DNA of 64,000 nucleotides from positions 1 through 64,000 of the forward strand of contig JYOE01000011.1 of the NCBI GenBank assembly GCA_000955875.1, in the 5' to 3' direction. The notes beneath the pieces are model-generated. The model did not search any database, was not told where the DNA came from, and worked only from the letters and a program-made list of their open reading frames with translations. Numbering within the stretch: the stretch's first letter is position 1; the number at the start of each line of letters is the position of its first letter. This document shows, piece after piece, positions 16,970 through 26,327 of the stretch. The DNA comes from Terrabacter sp. 28. GTDB taxonomy: Bacteria; Actinomycetota; Actinomycetes; Actinomycetales; Dermatophilaceae. The translations under genes and the position numbers were made by a program.

Positions 16970-17916
16970 CGCGTGGCCACCTTCAGTCTCGGGTCGATGA
17001 CGAGGTAGAGCAGGTCGACGACGAAGTTGACGAGCAGGACGGCGAGCACGAGCAGCATGACGATGTCCTGCACGAAGATGAGGTCGCGATTGGCCACCTG
17101 GTCGAGCAACAGGCTGCCGAGGCCGGGGATGACGAAGACGCGCTCGACGACGACCGCCCCGATGAGCAGGGTCGCCAGCTGCAGGGCGAGCACGGTGACG
17201 ACCGGGATCGCCGCGTTGCGGAAACCGTGCCGGCGCAATGCTTGCAGCGACCCCAGGCCCTTGGCGCGGGCCGTGCGGATGTAGTCCTCGCGCTGCACGT
17301 CGAGGATGGCGCTGCGGACGTACCTCGTGAGGACGGCCCCTTGCACGAGGCCGAGCGACAGCACCGGTAGCACGAGCTGGCGCAGGAACTGGGCGGGGTC
17401 CTCGTTCGGCGGGGTCCAGCCGTTGGCCGGCAGCCACTGCAGCTTCACCGCGAAGATCGTCACGAGCAGGATGCCTGCGAGGAAGGCAGGAACGGCGACG
17501 CCGACCTGCGAGATCGCCGACAGGACGAGCCCGCTCGGTTTGCGGTGCCGCAGGGCCATCACGGTGCCGAACGGCACCGCGATGACGAGCGCGAGCACCA
17601 TGGCGCACACGACGAGCCACAGGGTGACCTGGAGGCGGTCGACGATCTGCGGCGCGATCGGCACCCGGGAGACGTAGCTGTTGCCGAGGTCGAAGCGGAG
17701 GAACCCACCCATCCAGGACAGGTACTGGCTCACGAGCGGCTCGTCGAGCCCGAACTCCCGACGCAGCTGCGCCACGGACGCCTCGGACGCGTTGACCCCC
17801 AAGGCGACCCGCGCCGGGTCACCCGGCAGCAGGGCCATGAAGACGAACACGAGCACCGAGCTGACGACGAGGCTCGCGACGAGGGTCGCGGTGCGTCTGA
17901 GGACCTGGAGCAGCAT
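16966..17916 (-). CDS. Peptide-type ABC permease (DppB-like)
   Basis: A 316-residue permease with six predicted membrane helices. Family landmarks are the N-terminal segment MLLQVLRRTATLVASLVV, LLPGDPAR, the RREFGLDEPLVSQYLSW periplasmic stretch, and the EAA loop TARAKGLGSLQALRRHGFRN. It starts three bases after the solute-binding protein stop, so binding protein and permease are expressed together. Substrate specificity lies in the binding protein. Confidence 0.92.
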   Translation of the reverse strand: MLLQVLRRTATLVASLVVSSVLVFVFMALLPGDPARVALGVNASEASVAQLRREFGLDEPLVSQYLSWMGGFLRFDLGNSYVSRVPIAPQIVDRLQVTLWLVVCAMVLALVIAVPFGTVMALRHRKPSGLVLSAISQVGVAVPAFLAGILLVTIFAVKLQWLPANGWTPPNEDPAQFLRQLVLPVLSLGLVQGAVLTRYVRSAILDVQREDYIRTARAKGLGSLQALRRHGFRNAAIPVVTVLALQLATLLIGAVVVERVFVIPGLGSLLLDQVANRDLIFVQDIVMLLVLAVLLVNFVVDLLYLVIDPRLKVATR

Positions 17917-17919
17917 CCG

Positions 17920-19455
17920 TCAGGAGCGGGCGAGCCCGGCGAGGTCGAAGGACTCGGTGATCGCGTTCTTCGGCAGGCCCGTGATGCCCTTCTCGGCGAC
18001 CATGAGGTTCGGCAGGATGAAAAGCACGTCACCGGCTGCGTCCTCCGACAGCTCGCGGGCCGCCTTCTTCATCAGCGTCACCTGCTGCTCGGGCGAGCCT
18101 GAGTCTGCCGCCTTGAGGTCTGCCTGGAGCTGCTTGTTGTCGTAGCGCGTGTAGTACTTCGGGTCGCCGAAGACCGCAGGCAGGTCGCGCGGCTCGACGT
18201 GCGCGACGATCGACATGTCGTAGTCGGCGTCGGTGAAGACCGTCGAGAGCCAGACGGCCGGGAACTCGAGCTGGTCGAGGGTGACCTTGAAGCCGGCCTG
18301 CTCGAGCTGGCTCTTGACCACCTGACCGCACGAGACGGCATACGGCAGGGACGGGATGCGCAGCCGGACCGGGGTCGTGGCCGCACTCGTCTGCGCGAGA
18401 AGCGACTTCGCCTTGTTGACGTCGTGCGGGTAGAGACCCGTCAGGTCCTCGTACCACGGGTCGGTCGGCGGGACCATGCTGCCGGCGAGGGTGCCGCGGC
18501 CGGCCCAGCAGGTGTCCATGAGGGCCTTGTGGTCGATGGCGTAGCGCGCGGCCTGGCGCACCTTGAGGTCGTTGAACGGCGCCTTGCCGTTGTTGAACGA
18601 CAGGAGCACCTCACCGTTGGTGGTGCCCTCGACGATCTCGTACGCGTCGTTGCCCTGGAACTGCGCGAGCGACTCGGGTGCCTGCACCGTGCCGATGACG
18701 TCGATCGTCTTCGTCAGCAGCGCGTTGTTGAGCGCCGTCGGGTCCTTGAAGTACTTCAGGGTGACCTGCTGGAAGAAGGGCTTCTTGCCCCAGTAGCCCG
18801 GGTTGGCCTTGAGGCTGATCGAGTCGCCGCGTCGCCACTGGTCGAAGACGAACGGGCCCGTGCCGACCGGCTTGGTCGCGAGGTCGGCCACCGCCTTCTC
18901 GGTCATCATGGCGCCGATGCGCGTCGACATCCGGTAGAGCCAGTCGTTGCTCGGCTTGCTCAGGGTCACCTGCAGCTTGGTGTCGCTGAGCGCCTTCGCG
19001 TCGGCCACGACGTCCATGGCGGCCTTGAGGGAGATCGTCCAGTCCTTCTTGACCCGGTTGATCGAGTAGACGGCGTCCTTCGCGGTGAAGGCCTGCCCGT
19101 CGGTGAACTTCGCGTTGTCGACGAGCTCGAAGGTGTAGGTCTTGCCGTCGGGCGACACGGTCCACGACGTGGCGAGCGAGGGCGTGATCTTGCCGTCCTG
19201 GTCGACGGTCACGAGGGTCTCGTAGACGTTATCGAGCAGGGCCTGCGGGATGGCGGCGCCGTCCTTGGTGGTGAAGTCGAGGCTCGCCGGCTCGGCCACG
19301 AGGCCGACCGTCAGGGAGGTGTCGCCGCCGCCCTGGGAGCCGCCGGCACCGCCGGTGCCTCCCGAGCTGGACGAGCCGGAGCCTGCCGAGCAGGCCGCGG
19401 TGAGGGCGAGGAGCAGCGCCGCGGACGCCGCCGTGCCGATGCGGGTGGGCTTCAT
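17920..19455 (-). CDS. ABC transporter solute-binding lipoprotein (SBP_bac_5)
   Basis: A 511-residue extracellular binding protein anchored as a lipoprotein (lipobox LTAAC, then a Gly/Ser spacer). The mature part follows family 5 of solute-binding proteins: LTVGLVAEPASLDF at the N-terminus, then SWTVSPDGKTYTFEL and RQAARYAIDHKAL. Family members bind peptides, nickel chelates, glutathione, opines or plant-derived compounds, so the ligand cannot be named. Its ATG overlaps the dehydrogenase stop. The divergent amidase suggests an amide-bearing ligand. Confidence 0.9.
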   Translation of the reverse strand: MKPTRIGTAASAALLLALTAACSAGSGSSSSGGTGGAGGSQGGGDTSLTVGLVAEPASLDFTTKDGAAIPQALLDNVYETLVTVDQDGKITPSLATSWTVSPDGKTYTFELVDNAKFTDGQAFTAKDAVYSINRVKKDWTISLKAAMDVVADAKALSDTKLQVTLSKPSNDWLYRMSTRIGAMMTEKAVADLATKPVGTGPFVFDQWRRGDSISLKANPGYWGKKPFFQQVTLKYFKDPTALNNALLTKTIDVIGTVQAPESLAQFQGNDAYEIVEGTTNGEVLLSFNNGKAPFNDLKVRQAARYAIDHKALMDTCWAGRGTLAGSMVPPTDPWYEDLTGLYPHDVNKAKSLLAQTSAATTPVRLRIPSLPYAVSCGQVVKSQLEQAGFKVTLDQLEFPAVWLSTVFTDADYDMSIVAHVEPRDLPAVFGDPKYYTRYDNKQLQADLKAADSGSPEQQVTLMKKAARELSEDAAGDVLFILPNLMVAEKGITGLPKNAITESFDLAGLARS

Positions 19456-20507
19456 CGTGACTCCATCTCGTGCAGGACCGCTGCGGCCAGCTGCGAGGTG
19501 CTCGCGGTGCCGCCGAGGTCGGGGGTGTGGTGCTGTGGGGATCGGAGGGTCGTGGTGAGTGCGGTCCGGATCGCGTCGGCGGGTCCGGAGTGCCCGAGGT
19601 CGTCGAGGAGCATGGCCCCGGAGAGCAGGCAGGCCGTCGGGTTGGCGATGCCTCGGCCGGCGATGTCCGGCGCCGAGCCGTGCACCGGTTCGTAGATACC
19701 CGGCACGGCGCCACCGGGCTGCACGTTCGCACTGGGCGCCATGCCCATGCCGCCGGCCAGCACGGCCGCGAGGTCGCTGAGGATGTCGCCGAAGAGGTTG
19801 CCGGCCAGTAGGACGTCGAGCGAGTGCGGGGACTGCACGAGGCGGGCGGCCATCGCGTCGACGAGGACGACCTCGAGCTCGACCTCCGGGTGGTGCTGCG
19901 CGACCTCGCGCACCACCGAGTCCCAGAGCGGGTATCCGTGGCGCATGGCGTTCGACTTCGTCACGAGCGCCAGCTTCCCGCGCCGCTGCGCGGCCAGCCC
20001 GAACGCGTACTCGGCCGCCCGTTCGATGACCCGCCGGGAGTGGACGGCCACCTCGATGCCGATGTCGTGGCCGGTGCCCGCGTGAGCCAGTCCGCCGGCT
20101 CCGACGTACTCGCCCTCGGTGTTCTCGCGGACGATCACGAGGTCCACTCCCTCCACGTCACGGACGCGGCTCGGGACGCCCTCGAAGGCGCGCACCGGGC
20201 GGACGTTGACGGCGAGGTCGAGCTGCTGGCGCAGACCGATGATCAGGCCCCAGACGAGCTCGTGGTCGGGGACGTCGGGTCGACCGACCGCGCCGAACAG
20301 GACGGCGTCGTGACGGCGTACGGTCTCGGCGCCGTCGCTGGGCATGGCAGCGCCCTCGCGAACGAATCGGTCCGCGCCCCAGTCCAGCTCGGTGACCTCG
20401 AGGTGCTCGCCGTGGCTCTCGAGCGCGGCGGCGAGGACGGGCAGGGTGGCGGCCACCACCTCGGGCCCGACGCCGTCGCCGGGGATCGCTGCGAGCCGAA
20501 CCGTCAT
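19452..20507 (-). CDS. Isocitrate/isopropylmalate/tartrate dehydrogenase family enzyme
   Basis: A 351-residue beta-decarboxylating dehydrogenase. It starts MTVRLAAIPGDGVGPEVV after AGGAGA. Key motifs: IVRENTEGEYVG, the catalytic Lys region LVTKSNAMRHGYPLW, the Asp-rich metal site AGNLFGDILSDL, and EPVHGSAPDIAG for NAD binding. The closest recognisable subgroup is the tartrate/D-malate dehydrogenase type, but 3-isopropylmalate-like substrates cannot be excluded. No leuC/leuD genes are present, arguing against leucine synthesis. It is the first gene of the catabolic operon, downstream of the FadR-type operator. Confidence 0.88.
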   Translation of the reverse strand: MTVRLAAIPGDGVGPEVVAATLPVLAAALESHGEHLEVTELDWGADRFVREGAAMPSDGAETVRRHDAVLFGAVGRPDVPDHELVWGLIIGLRQQLDLAVNVRPVRAFEGVPSRVRDVEGVDLVIVRENTEGEYVGAGGLAHAGTGHDIGIEVAVHSRRVIERAAEYAFGLAAQRRGKLALVTKSNAMRHGYPLWDSVVREVAQHHPEVELEVVLVDAMAARLVQSPHSLDVLLAGNLFGDILSDLAAVLAGGMGMAPSANVQPGGAVPGIYEPVHGSAPDIAGRGIANPTACLLSGAMLLDDLGHSGPADAIRTALTTTLRSPQHHTPDLGGTASTSQLAAAVLHEMESR

Positions 20508-20550
20508 CGCTCTCCTGTCCGTGCTGGTCGTCGTCGACCCTCGGATCTGC

Positions 20551-20565
20551 ACTGGTCTGACCAGT
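20551..20565. promoter_or_regulatory. FadR-type GntR operator
   Basis: ACTGGTCTGACCAGT is a perfect 15-bp palindrome with a single central base and contains the FadR-subfamily consensus TGGT-N3-ACCA. It sits 43 bp upstream of the dehydrogenase operon start and about 105 bp upstream of the amidase, in the divergent promoter region. A possible plus-strand -10 element TAGACT (20565-20570) abuts it. The cognate regulator is probably the FadR-like GntR encoded downstream of the amidase. Confidence 0.75.
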
Positions 20566-20670
20566 AGACTTTTTCGCCGTGAGAGGTACCGTTTCTCTCA
20601 TCAGGCCGGATGTCAAGACCTCGTCCGGCGGCCCAGGCGGCCGAGAGCCGTCCGACGCGGAAGGACGCCC

Positions 20671-22101
20671 ATGCCGCACCCCCCTGGCCGGCCGGCCAGC
20701 CTCACCGCCACCGAGCTCGTGCGGGCGTATGCCGTGGGTGACCTCTCGCCCGTCGAGGTGCTGCGTGACGTCGCAGACGTCATCGCCACTCGCGAGCCGG
20801 AGCTCAACGCGTTCTGGCAGCTCGACCTCCAGGGCGCCGAGACGTCGGCTCGCGCCAGCGAGAAACGCTGGCGCAGAAGCGAACCCGCGGGACCCATCGA
20901 CGGTGTGCCGGTCACCATCAAAGAGAACCTGGGCCGGGCCGGCGTGCCCATGCCGGCCGGCAACGCCGGCGTCGAGCCGGTCGTGCCCACGCGCAGCAGC
21001 CCTGTCGCGGAGCGCATCGACGAGTCCGGCGGCGTCGTGCTCGGCTCCACGGTCATGCCCGACTGGGGGATGCTCAGCTCCGGCGTCTCCAGCCTGCACG
21101 GCATCACCCGGTCACCATGGAACCCGGCCCTGACGACCGGAGGCTCGAGCTCGGGCGCCGGCGCAGCCGCAGCAGGCGGGTACGGGCCCCTGCACGTCGG
21201 CACCGACATCGGCGGCTCGATCCGCCTGCCCGGCACGTGGCTCGGGCTGACCACGCTCAAGCCGAGCGCGGGCCGCGTACCCCTCGACACCCCCTACCTC
21301 GGCCGGGCGGCCGGACCGATGACCCGCTCGGCGCGCGACGCCGCCCTGCTGCTGTCGGTCATCAGCCGACCCGACGCCCGCGACTGGACCAGCCTGCCCC
21401 CGACCGACCTCGGCACGGTGCTGCCGCCCGAGCCCCTCGACGTCCGCGGCCTGCGCATCGGCCTGCACCTCGACGCCGGGTGCGGGCTGCCGCTCGACCC
21501 CGAGGTGCGCTCGGCGGTGGAGGCCGCCGCCCAGGTGTTCGCCGACGCGGGTGCCGACGTCGCCCCGCTCGACCCGTTCATGACCCCACGCATGCTCCGC
21601 GACCTCGACGAGTTCTGGAGGGTGCGGTCGCTGGCCGACTTCGACGCCCTCGCCCCCGAGGCCCGCGAGAGGGTGCTGCCGTTCATCCAGCGGTGGGTGC
21701 TCGCCGTGAGCGACGTCGACGGCCGCTCGGTGCTGCGCGACTACGCCAGCATCATGGCGCTGCAGCAGGCGACGGTCGCGGCGACCGAGGCCTTCGACCT
21801 CGTGCTCTCCCCCGTCGCGCCGGTCCTCGCCTTCCCCGCCGAGTGGCCGATGCCGTGGGGGGAGGACGACGAGGGCATGGCCCACATCGGCTTCACCGCG
21901 CCCTACAACATGTCGGGCCAGCCCGCCGCATCGGTCAACTGCGGGTTCACGGCAGATGGGCGCACCATCGGGCTGCAGGTGTCCGGCCGCCGCTTCGACG
22001 ACGTCGGCGTGCTGCGCGCCGTCGACTGGTTCGAGGAGCATCGAGGCGCGGCTGCGACGCCTGTGTGGCCGATCCCCGCGGCAGGAGACCAGCGTGGCTG
22101 A
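20671..22101 (+). CDS. Amidase (amidase signature family)
   Basis: A 476-residue amidase signature enzyme with a Ser-cisSer-Lys triad: the Lys in GVPVTIKENLG, the Gly/Ser-rich segment TTGGSSSGAGAAAAGGYGPL with the cis-Ser, and the nucleophile Ser in GTDIGGSIRLPG. Such enzymes hydrolyse carboxamides to acids and ammonia. No GatB/GatC partners are adjacent, so it is a stand-alone amidase, not a tRNA amidotransferase subunit. Start ATG 20671 has GGAAGGA upstream. It is divergent from the importer operon and probably acts on the imported compound or its metabolite. Confidence 0.9.
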   Translation: MPHPPGRPASLTATELVRAYAVGDLSPVEVLRDVADVIATREPELNAFWQLDLQGAETSARASEKRWRRSEPAGPIDGVPVTIKENLGRAGVPMPAGNAGVEPVVPTRSSPVAERIDESGGVVLGSTVMPDWGMLSSGVSSLHGITRSPWNPALTTGGSSSGAGAAAAGGYGPLHVGTDIGGSIRLPGTWLGLTTLKPSAGRVPLDTPYLGRAAGPMTRSARDAALLLSVISRPDARDWTSLPPTDLGTVLPPEPLDVRGLRIGLHLDAGCGLPLDPEVRSAVEAAAQVFADAGADVAPLDPFMTPRMLRDLDEFWRVRSLADFDALAPEARERVLPFIQRWVLAVSDVDGRSVLRDYASIMALQQATVAATEAFDLVLSPVAPVLAFPAEWPMPWGEDDEGMAHIGFTAPYNMSGQPAASVNCGFTADGRTIGLQVSGRRFDDVGVLRAVDWFEEHRGAAATPVWPIPAAGDQRG

Positions 22102-22879
22102 CAACCCGTCCGCCTCGCACACCCCGACCGGCCGCGGCTTCGAGCCGGTGCGCTCGGTCCGCCTCTACGAGCGCATCGTCGAGCAGGTCGAGGAGGCGAT
22201 CGCCCGCGGCGAGCTGCGCCCGGGACAGCGCCTACCCAGCGAGCGCGAGCTCGTCGTCCAGTTCGGCACCAGCCGGGCCACGGTGCGCGAGGCGCTGCGG
22301 GTCCTCGAGAGCAACGGCGTCGTGCGATCACGCCCCGGCGACCCGAACGGCCCGGAGATCCTGCCGTTCACGACCGGCGGGCTGACGAAGCAGATGCGCC
22401 GGCTGGCGCGCGCCGACGGGCTCTCCCTCTCGCAGCTCCTCGTGTCGAGGATGATGCTCGACTCGACGGCCAACCGTCTCGCCGCCGTGCTGCGCACCGA
22501 GGCCCAGCTCGCCGAGATGGACGCCGCCATCGAGCAGATGCGCACCGCCGTCGACGGCGGCTACGGTTCGTTCAGCGAGGCCGACTTCGCCTTCCACGAG
22601 GCCATCGCCCGCGCGAGCGGCAACACGCTCATCCAGGTGTGCAACGGGGTCGTCCGTGACACGGTGCTCTCGCTCATCTCCGACAAGATCGCCCACGCCC
22701 GCAACGCGCAGGCGCTGATGAAGCGGTCCCTCGGCCACCACGAGCAGGTGCTGGCGGCGATCCGTGCCGGCGACGGCCCCGAGGCCGGACGGGCGTCCCT
22801 GCACAGCCTCTACGACTACTACGCGAGCTACGTCCCCAAGGCCGAGCGCGCCGCCCTCGAGGCCCTGCTCGACGAGTGA
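22094..22879 (+). CDS. FadR-subfamily GntR transcriptional regulator
   Basis: A 261-residue regulator with an N-terminal winged helix (LRPGQRLPSERELVVQFGTSRATVREALRVLE in two parts, about residues 36-70) and an all-helical FCD ligand-binding domain carrying the metal-site pattern (DFAFHEAIARASGN, then LGHHEQVLAAI). GTG 22094 follows GCAGGAG and overlaps the amidase stop by eight bases. FCD-type GntR proteins usually repress catabolic genes and release DNA upon binding an organic acid; the palindrome at 20551-20565 fits as its site. Confidence 0.9.
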   Translation: MADNPSASHTPTGRGFEPVRSVRLYERIVEQVEEAIARGELRPGQRLPSERELVVQFGTSRATVREALRVLESNGVVRSRPGDPNGPEILPFTTGGLTKQMRRLARADGLSLSQLLVSRMMLDSTANRLAAVLRTEAQLAEMDAAIEQMRTAVDGGYGSFSEADFAFHEAIARASGNTLIQVCNGVVRDTVLSLISDKIAHARNAQALMKRSLGHHEQVLAAIRAGDGPEAGRASLHSLYDYYASYVPKAERAALEALLDE

Positions 22880-22957
22880 CCCTGCCCGACGGCCGACAGG
22901 GACCGCACGGCAGAATGCGTGGCTCGGTCACGTCGTCGACGACTAGGAGAACAGCCC

Positions 22958-25363
22958 GTGAGCGTGCAGGTGAAGGTCGCGTCGATCGAGCGTCGCATCG
23001 CGGAGGAGCTCGGCGTCCGCGACGGGCAGGTGACCGCGGCCGTGGCCCTGCTCGACGGTGGCTCGACGGTCCCCTTCGTCGCGCGCTACCGCAAGGAGGT
23101 CACCGGCGGGCTCGACGACGCGCAGCTGCGCACGCTCGAGGAGCGGCTCGGCTACCTGCGCGAGCTCGAGGAGCGACGCGCTGCCGTGCTCGCCTCGGTC
23201 GAGGAGCAGGGCAAGCTCGACGACACCCTGCGGGCGCAGATCATGGGCGCCGAGACGAAGGCGCGTCTCGAGGACATCTACCTCCCCTTCAAGCCGAAGC
23301 GCCGCACCAAGGCACAGATCGCCCGCGAGGCCGGCCTCGAGCCGCTCGCCGACCTGCTGCTCCGGTCGCCCGACACCGAGCCGTCCACGGCCGCAGCAGG
23401 ATTCGTCGACCCCGACCGCGAGGTCACTGACGCGGCCGCCGCGCTCGACGGCGCCCGGGCGATCCTCGTCGAGCGCTTCGCCGAGGACGCCGACCTGATC
23501 GGCGACCTGCGCGAGCGGGTGTGGAGGCAGGGCCACGTCGGCTCGAGCGTGCGCTCGGGCAAGGAGGAGGTCGGCGCCAAGTTCTCCGACTACTTCGACT
23601 TCTCGGAGCCGCTCGCCAAGCTCCCCTCGCACCGCATCCTCGCGCTCTTCCGCGGCGAGAAGGAGGACGTCCTCTCGATCGAGATCAACCCCGACGACCC
23701 TGCCGCCGAGCAGCAGCCCGGCCCGACGGCATACGAGCGGGCGATCGCGCGACGTTTCGGCATCGAGAACGCCGGCCGGCCGGCCGACCAGTGGCTCGCC
23801 GACACGGTGCGCTGGGCCTGGCGCACGAAGATCCTCGTCCACCTCGGCATCGACGCCCGTATGCAGCTGCGCCGGGCCGCCGAGGAGGAGGCCGTACGCG
23901 TGTTCGCCGCCAACCTGCGCGACCTGCTGCTCGCGGCGCCGGCCGGGGCCCGAGCCACCATGGGTCTCGACCCGGGTTTCCGCACCGGCGTCAAGGTCGC
24001 CGTCGTCGACGGCACCGGACGCGTCGTTGCGACCGACGTCATCCACCCGCACGTGCCGCAGAACCACTGGGACCGGTCCATCGCGACGCTCGCGCGGCTC
24101 GCGAAGGAGCACGACGTCGAGCTCGTCGCCATCGGCAACGGCACCGCCTCGCGCGAGACAGACCGCCTCGCCGCCGACCTGGTGAAGCGCCACCCCGAGC
24201 TGAAGCTGACCACGGCCGTCGTGTCGGAGGCGGGCGCCTCGGTCTACTCGGCCTCGGCGTTCGCCTCGCAGGAGCTGCCCGGCATGGACGTCTCGCTCCG
24301 CGGCGCCGTGTCCATCGCCCGGCGCCTGCAGGACCCCCTCGCCGAGCTCGTCAAGATCGACCCCAAGTCGATCGGGGTCGGCCAGTACCAGCACGACATC
24401 TCCCAGACGACGCTCTCGCGCTCGCTCGACGCCGTCGTCGAGGACTGCGTCAACGCGGTCGGGGTCGACGTCAACACCGCCTCCGCTCCCCTGCTCACGC
24501 GCGTGTCCGGCATCACCCCCGGGCTCGCCGACAGCATCGTCGCGCACCGTGACGCGACCGGACCGTTCCGCAGCCGAAAGGCGCTCAAGGACGTGCCGCG
24601 CCTCGGGCCCAAGGCGTTCGAGCAGGCGGCCGGGTTCCTCCGGATCTCCGGCGGCGACGACCCGCTCGACGCGTCCGCCGTGCACCCCGAGGCCTACCCC
24701 GTGGTGCGCCGCATGCTCGAGTCGACCGGGCAGAAGCTCACCTCGCTGATCGGCAACACCACAGCGCTGCAGGCGATCCGGCCCGCCGACTTCGTCGACG
24801 ACACGTTCGGACTCCCCACGGTCACCGACATCATCCGTGAGCTCGACAAGCCAGGCCGCGACCCGCGGCCCACCTTCAAGACGGCCACCTTCAAGGAGGG
24901 CGTCGAGGAGATCAAGCACCTCGAGCCGGGCATGACCCTCGAGGGCGTGGTCACCAACGTCGCGGCCTTCGGGGCGTTCATCGACGTCGGCGTCCACCAG
25001 GACGGCCTCGCGCACGTGTCGGCGCTGTCGAAGAGCTTCGTCCGCGACCCGCACGACGTCGTGAAGTCGGGCGACGTCGTCATGGTCAAGGTGCTCGACG
25101 TCGACGTGGCCCGGAAGCGGATCTCGCTCACGCTGCGGCTCGACGACGAGGTGCCGACCGACGGCTCGAAGGACGACCGCGGCAACCGCGGCGGTGCCCG
25201 CCCGGGGGCCCCGAGCGGTCAGCGCCAGGGCGGCCAGCCCCACCGCGGTGGGGGCCAGCGTCAGGGCGACCGCGGCGGCCAGGGCAACCGCCCGCGGCGT
25301 GACGACCCGCCGGCCAGCAGCGCCATGGCCGACGCGTTGCGCCGGGCCGGCTACACCGGCTGA
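22958..25363 (+). CDS. tex: Tex family RNA-binding transcription accessory protein
   Basis: An 801-residue Tex/Spt6-like protein. The N-terminal helical Tex domain begins IERRIAEELGVRDGQVTAAVALLDGG; a YqgF/RNase H-like domain starts near MGLDPGFRTGVKVAVVDG; a helix-hairpin-helix repeat contains VNTASAPLLTRVSGI; the S1 domain near residues 655-725 reads LEGVVTNVAAFGAFIDVGVHQDGL. The C-terminal 75 residues are Gly/Arg/Gln-rich and probably disordered. Start GTG 22958 is preceded by AGGAGA. Tex binds nucleic acid and affects transcription; it stands alone here. Confidence 0.93.
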   Translation: MSVQVKVASIERRIAEELGVRDGQVTAAVALLDGGSTVPFVARYRKEVTGGLDDAQLRTLEERLGYLRELEERRAAVLASVEEQGKLDDTLRAQIMGAETKARLEDIYLPFKPKRRTKAQIAREAGLEPLADLLLRSPDTEPSTAAAGFVDPDREVTDAAAALDGARAILVERFAEDADLIGDLRERVWRQGHVGSSVRSGKEEVGAKFSDYFDFSEPLAKLPSHRILALFRGEKEDVLSIEINPDDPAAEQQPGPTAYERAIARRFGIENAGRPADQWLADTVRWAWRTKILVHLGIDARMQLRRAAEEEAVRVFAANLRDLLLAAPAGARATMGLDPGFRTGVKVAVVDGTGRVVATDVIHPHVPQNHWDRSIATLARLAKEHDVELVAIGNGTASRETDRLAADLVKRHPELKLTTAVVSEAGASVYSASAFASQELPGMDVSLRGAVSIARRLQDPLAELVKIDPKSIGVGQYQHDISQTTLSRSLDAVVEDCVNAVGVDVNTASAPLLTRVSGITPGLADSIVAHRDATGPFRSRKALKDVPRLGPKAFEQAAGFLRISGGDDPLDASAVHPEAYPVVRRMLESTGQKLTSLIGNTTALQAIRPADFVDDTFGLPTVTDIIRELDKPGRDPRPTFKTATFKEGVEEIKHLEPGMTLEGVVTNVAAFGAFIDVGVHQDGLAHVSALSKSFVRDPHDVVKSGDVVMVKVLDVDVARKRISLTLRLDDEVPTDGSKDDRGNRGGARPGAPSGQRQGGQPHRGGGQRQGDRGGQGNRPRRDDPPASSAMADALRRAGYTG

Positions 25364-25393
25364 CGCGGCGTCACGCCTGCCCGCCCGGCGCCG

Positions 25394-25774
25394 TCACCCG
25401 TTCGGGCCGGCGCCGTGGAAGACGGCCTCGACGTTGTTGCCGTCGGGGTCGCGCACGAAGCCGCCGAAGTAGCCGGGGTGGTACTCCGGCCACAGGCGCG
25501 GCTCGTGCAGCGACTCGGCGCCCAGCTCGACGGCCTTGGCGTGGAACGCCCGCACCGCATCGACGGAGTCGGCGTGGAACGCGCAGTGCATCTCGCGGTT
25601 GGGCTCGCTGCCCTGCCACGCGCTGATCCAGAAGTCAGGATGGCCCTCGGAGCCGTAGCCGATGGCGACGCCGACGTCCATCTGCCTGCTGTAGCCGAGC
25701 ACCGCCAGCACCTCGTCGTAGAAGTGGGCGCTGGCGGCCAGGTCGGAGCAGTTGATGCCGAAGTGATCGATCAT
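25394..25774 (-). CDS. VOC family (glyoxalase-like) protein
   Basis: A 126-residue vicinal-oxygen-chelate fold protein. It has the paired beta-alpha-beta-beta-beta pattern: IDHFGINCSDLAASAHFYDEVLAVLGY at the start, EMHCAFHADSVDAVRAFHAKAVELG in the middle and GGFVRDPDGNNVEAVFH at the end, with candidate metal ligands His4, His and Glu of NVEAVF. The role (isomerase, dioxygenase, resistance) is not predictable. It is convergent with tex. Confidence 0.85.
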   Translation of the reverse strand: MIDHFGINCSDLAASAHFYDEVLAVLGYSRQMDVGVAIGYGSEGHPDFWISAWQGSEPNREMHCAFHADSVDAVRAFHAKAVELGAESLHEPRLWPEYHPGYFGGFVRDPDGNNVEAVFHGAGPNG

Positions 25775-25873
25775 GGGGGCAGGCTAACCATTGTCTTCGC
25801 GCCCAGTCTTTGGTCGACTGTCTGTGGTGGGTCCGGCCCATCAGGGGCCGGTCCACGCGACCCGGAGGTGCCC

Positions 25874-26308
25874 ATGAGCAGTTCAACGCAGTCGATCCCC
25901 GAGAACGCAGAGGACGCCGATTTCGAGGGATCTCCCGCGGGCGTGCACTCGACGCTGACGGTCGGTGCGCCCGTCGACGAGGTGTGGCGCCACCTCATCA
26001 GCTCCCGCGGCACCGAGGCGCTCCTCGGTCCGGGTGTCACGCTCGGCAGCAAGGGCGAGTCCTGGCACAGCGCCGACGGCCCCCACGGCGTCGTGCGCAG
26101 CTACCACCCGATGGAACAGATCCGCGTCTCGTGGCACCCGCACGAGGACGGACCCCTCAGCATCGTCGACCTCCAGCTCAAGCCCGACGGCGACGGAACG
26201 CGCGTCGACCTCTACCACGAGGGCCAGGGCATCGCCGAGGACGGCGCCGGCGACAAGTCGCGCTGGGACGAGGCGCTCGGGCGCTTCGCGCAGGCACTCG
26301 ACTCGTAG
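25874..26308 (+). CDS. SRPBCC/AHSA1-like domain protein
   Basis: A 144-residue protein with a START/Bet v1-like fold: VHSTLTVGAPVDEVWRHLIS, then EQIRVSWHP and GTRVDLYHEGQGI, ending with a helix WDEALGRFAQAL. It resembles the AHSA1 (activator of Hsp90 ATPase homologue) branch of SRPBCC, which binds hydrophobic ligands. The N-terminal 25 residues are polar and probably unstructured. Start ATG 25874 has GGAGG at ideal distance. No operon partner. Confidence 0.8.
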   Translation: MSSSTQSIPENAEDADFEGSPAGVHSTLTVGAPVDEVWRHLISSRGTEALLGPGVTLGSKGESWHSADGPHGVVRSYHPMEQIRVSWHPHEDGPLSIVDLQLKPDGDGTRVDLYHEGQGIAEDGAGDKSRWDEALGRFAQALDS

Positions 26309-26327
26309 GCGACGAGCTCGACGAGTC

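Noticed and set aside
20671-22101. GatA subunit of tRNA amidotransferase
   Set aside because: No gatB or gatC adjacent and the context is catabolic with an importer and GntR regulator.
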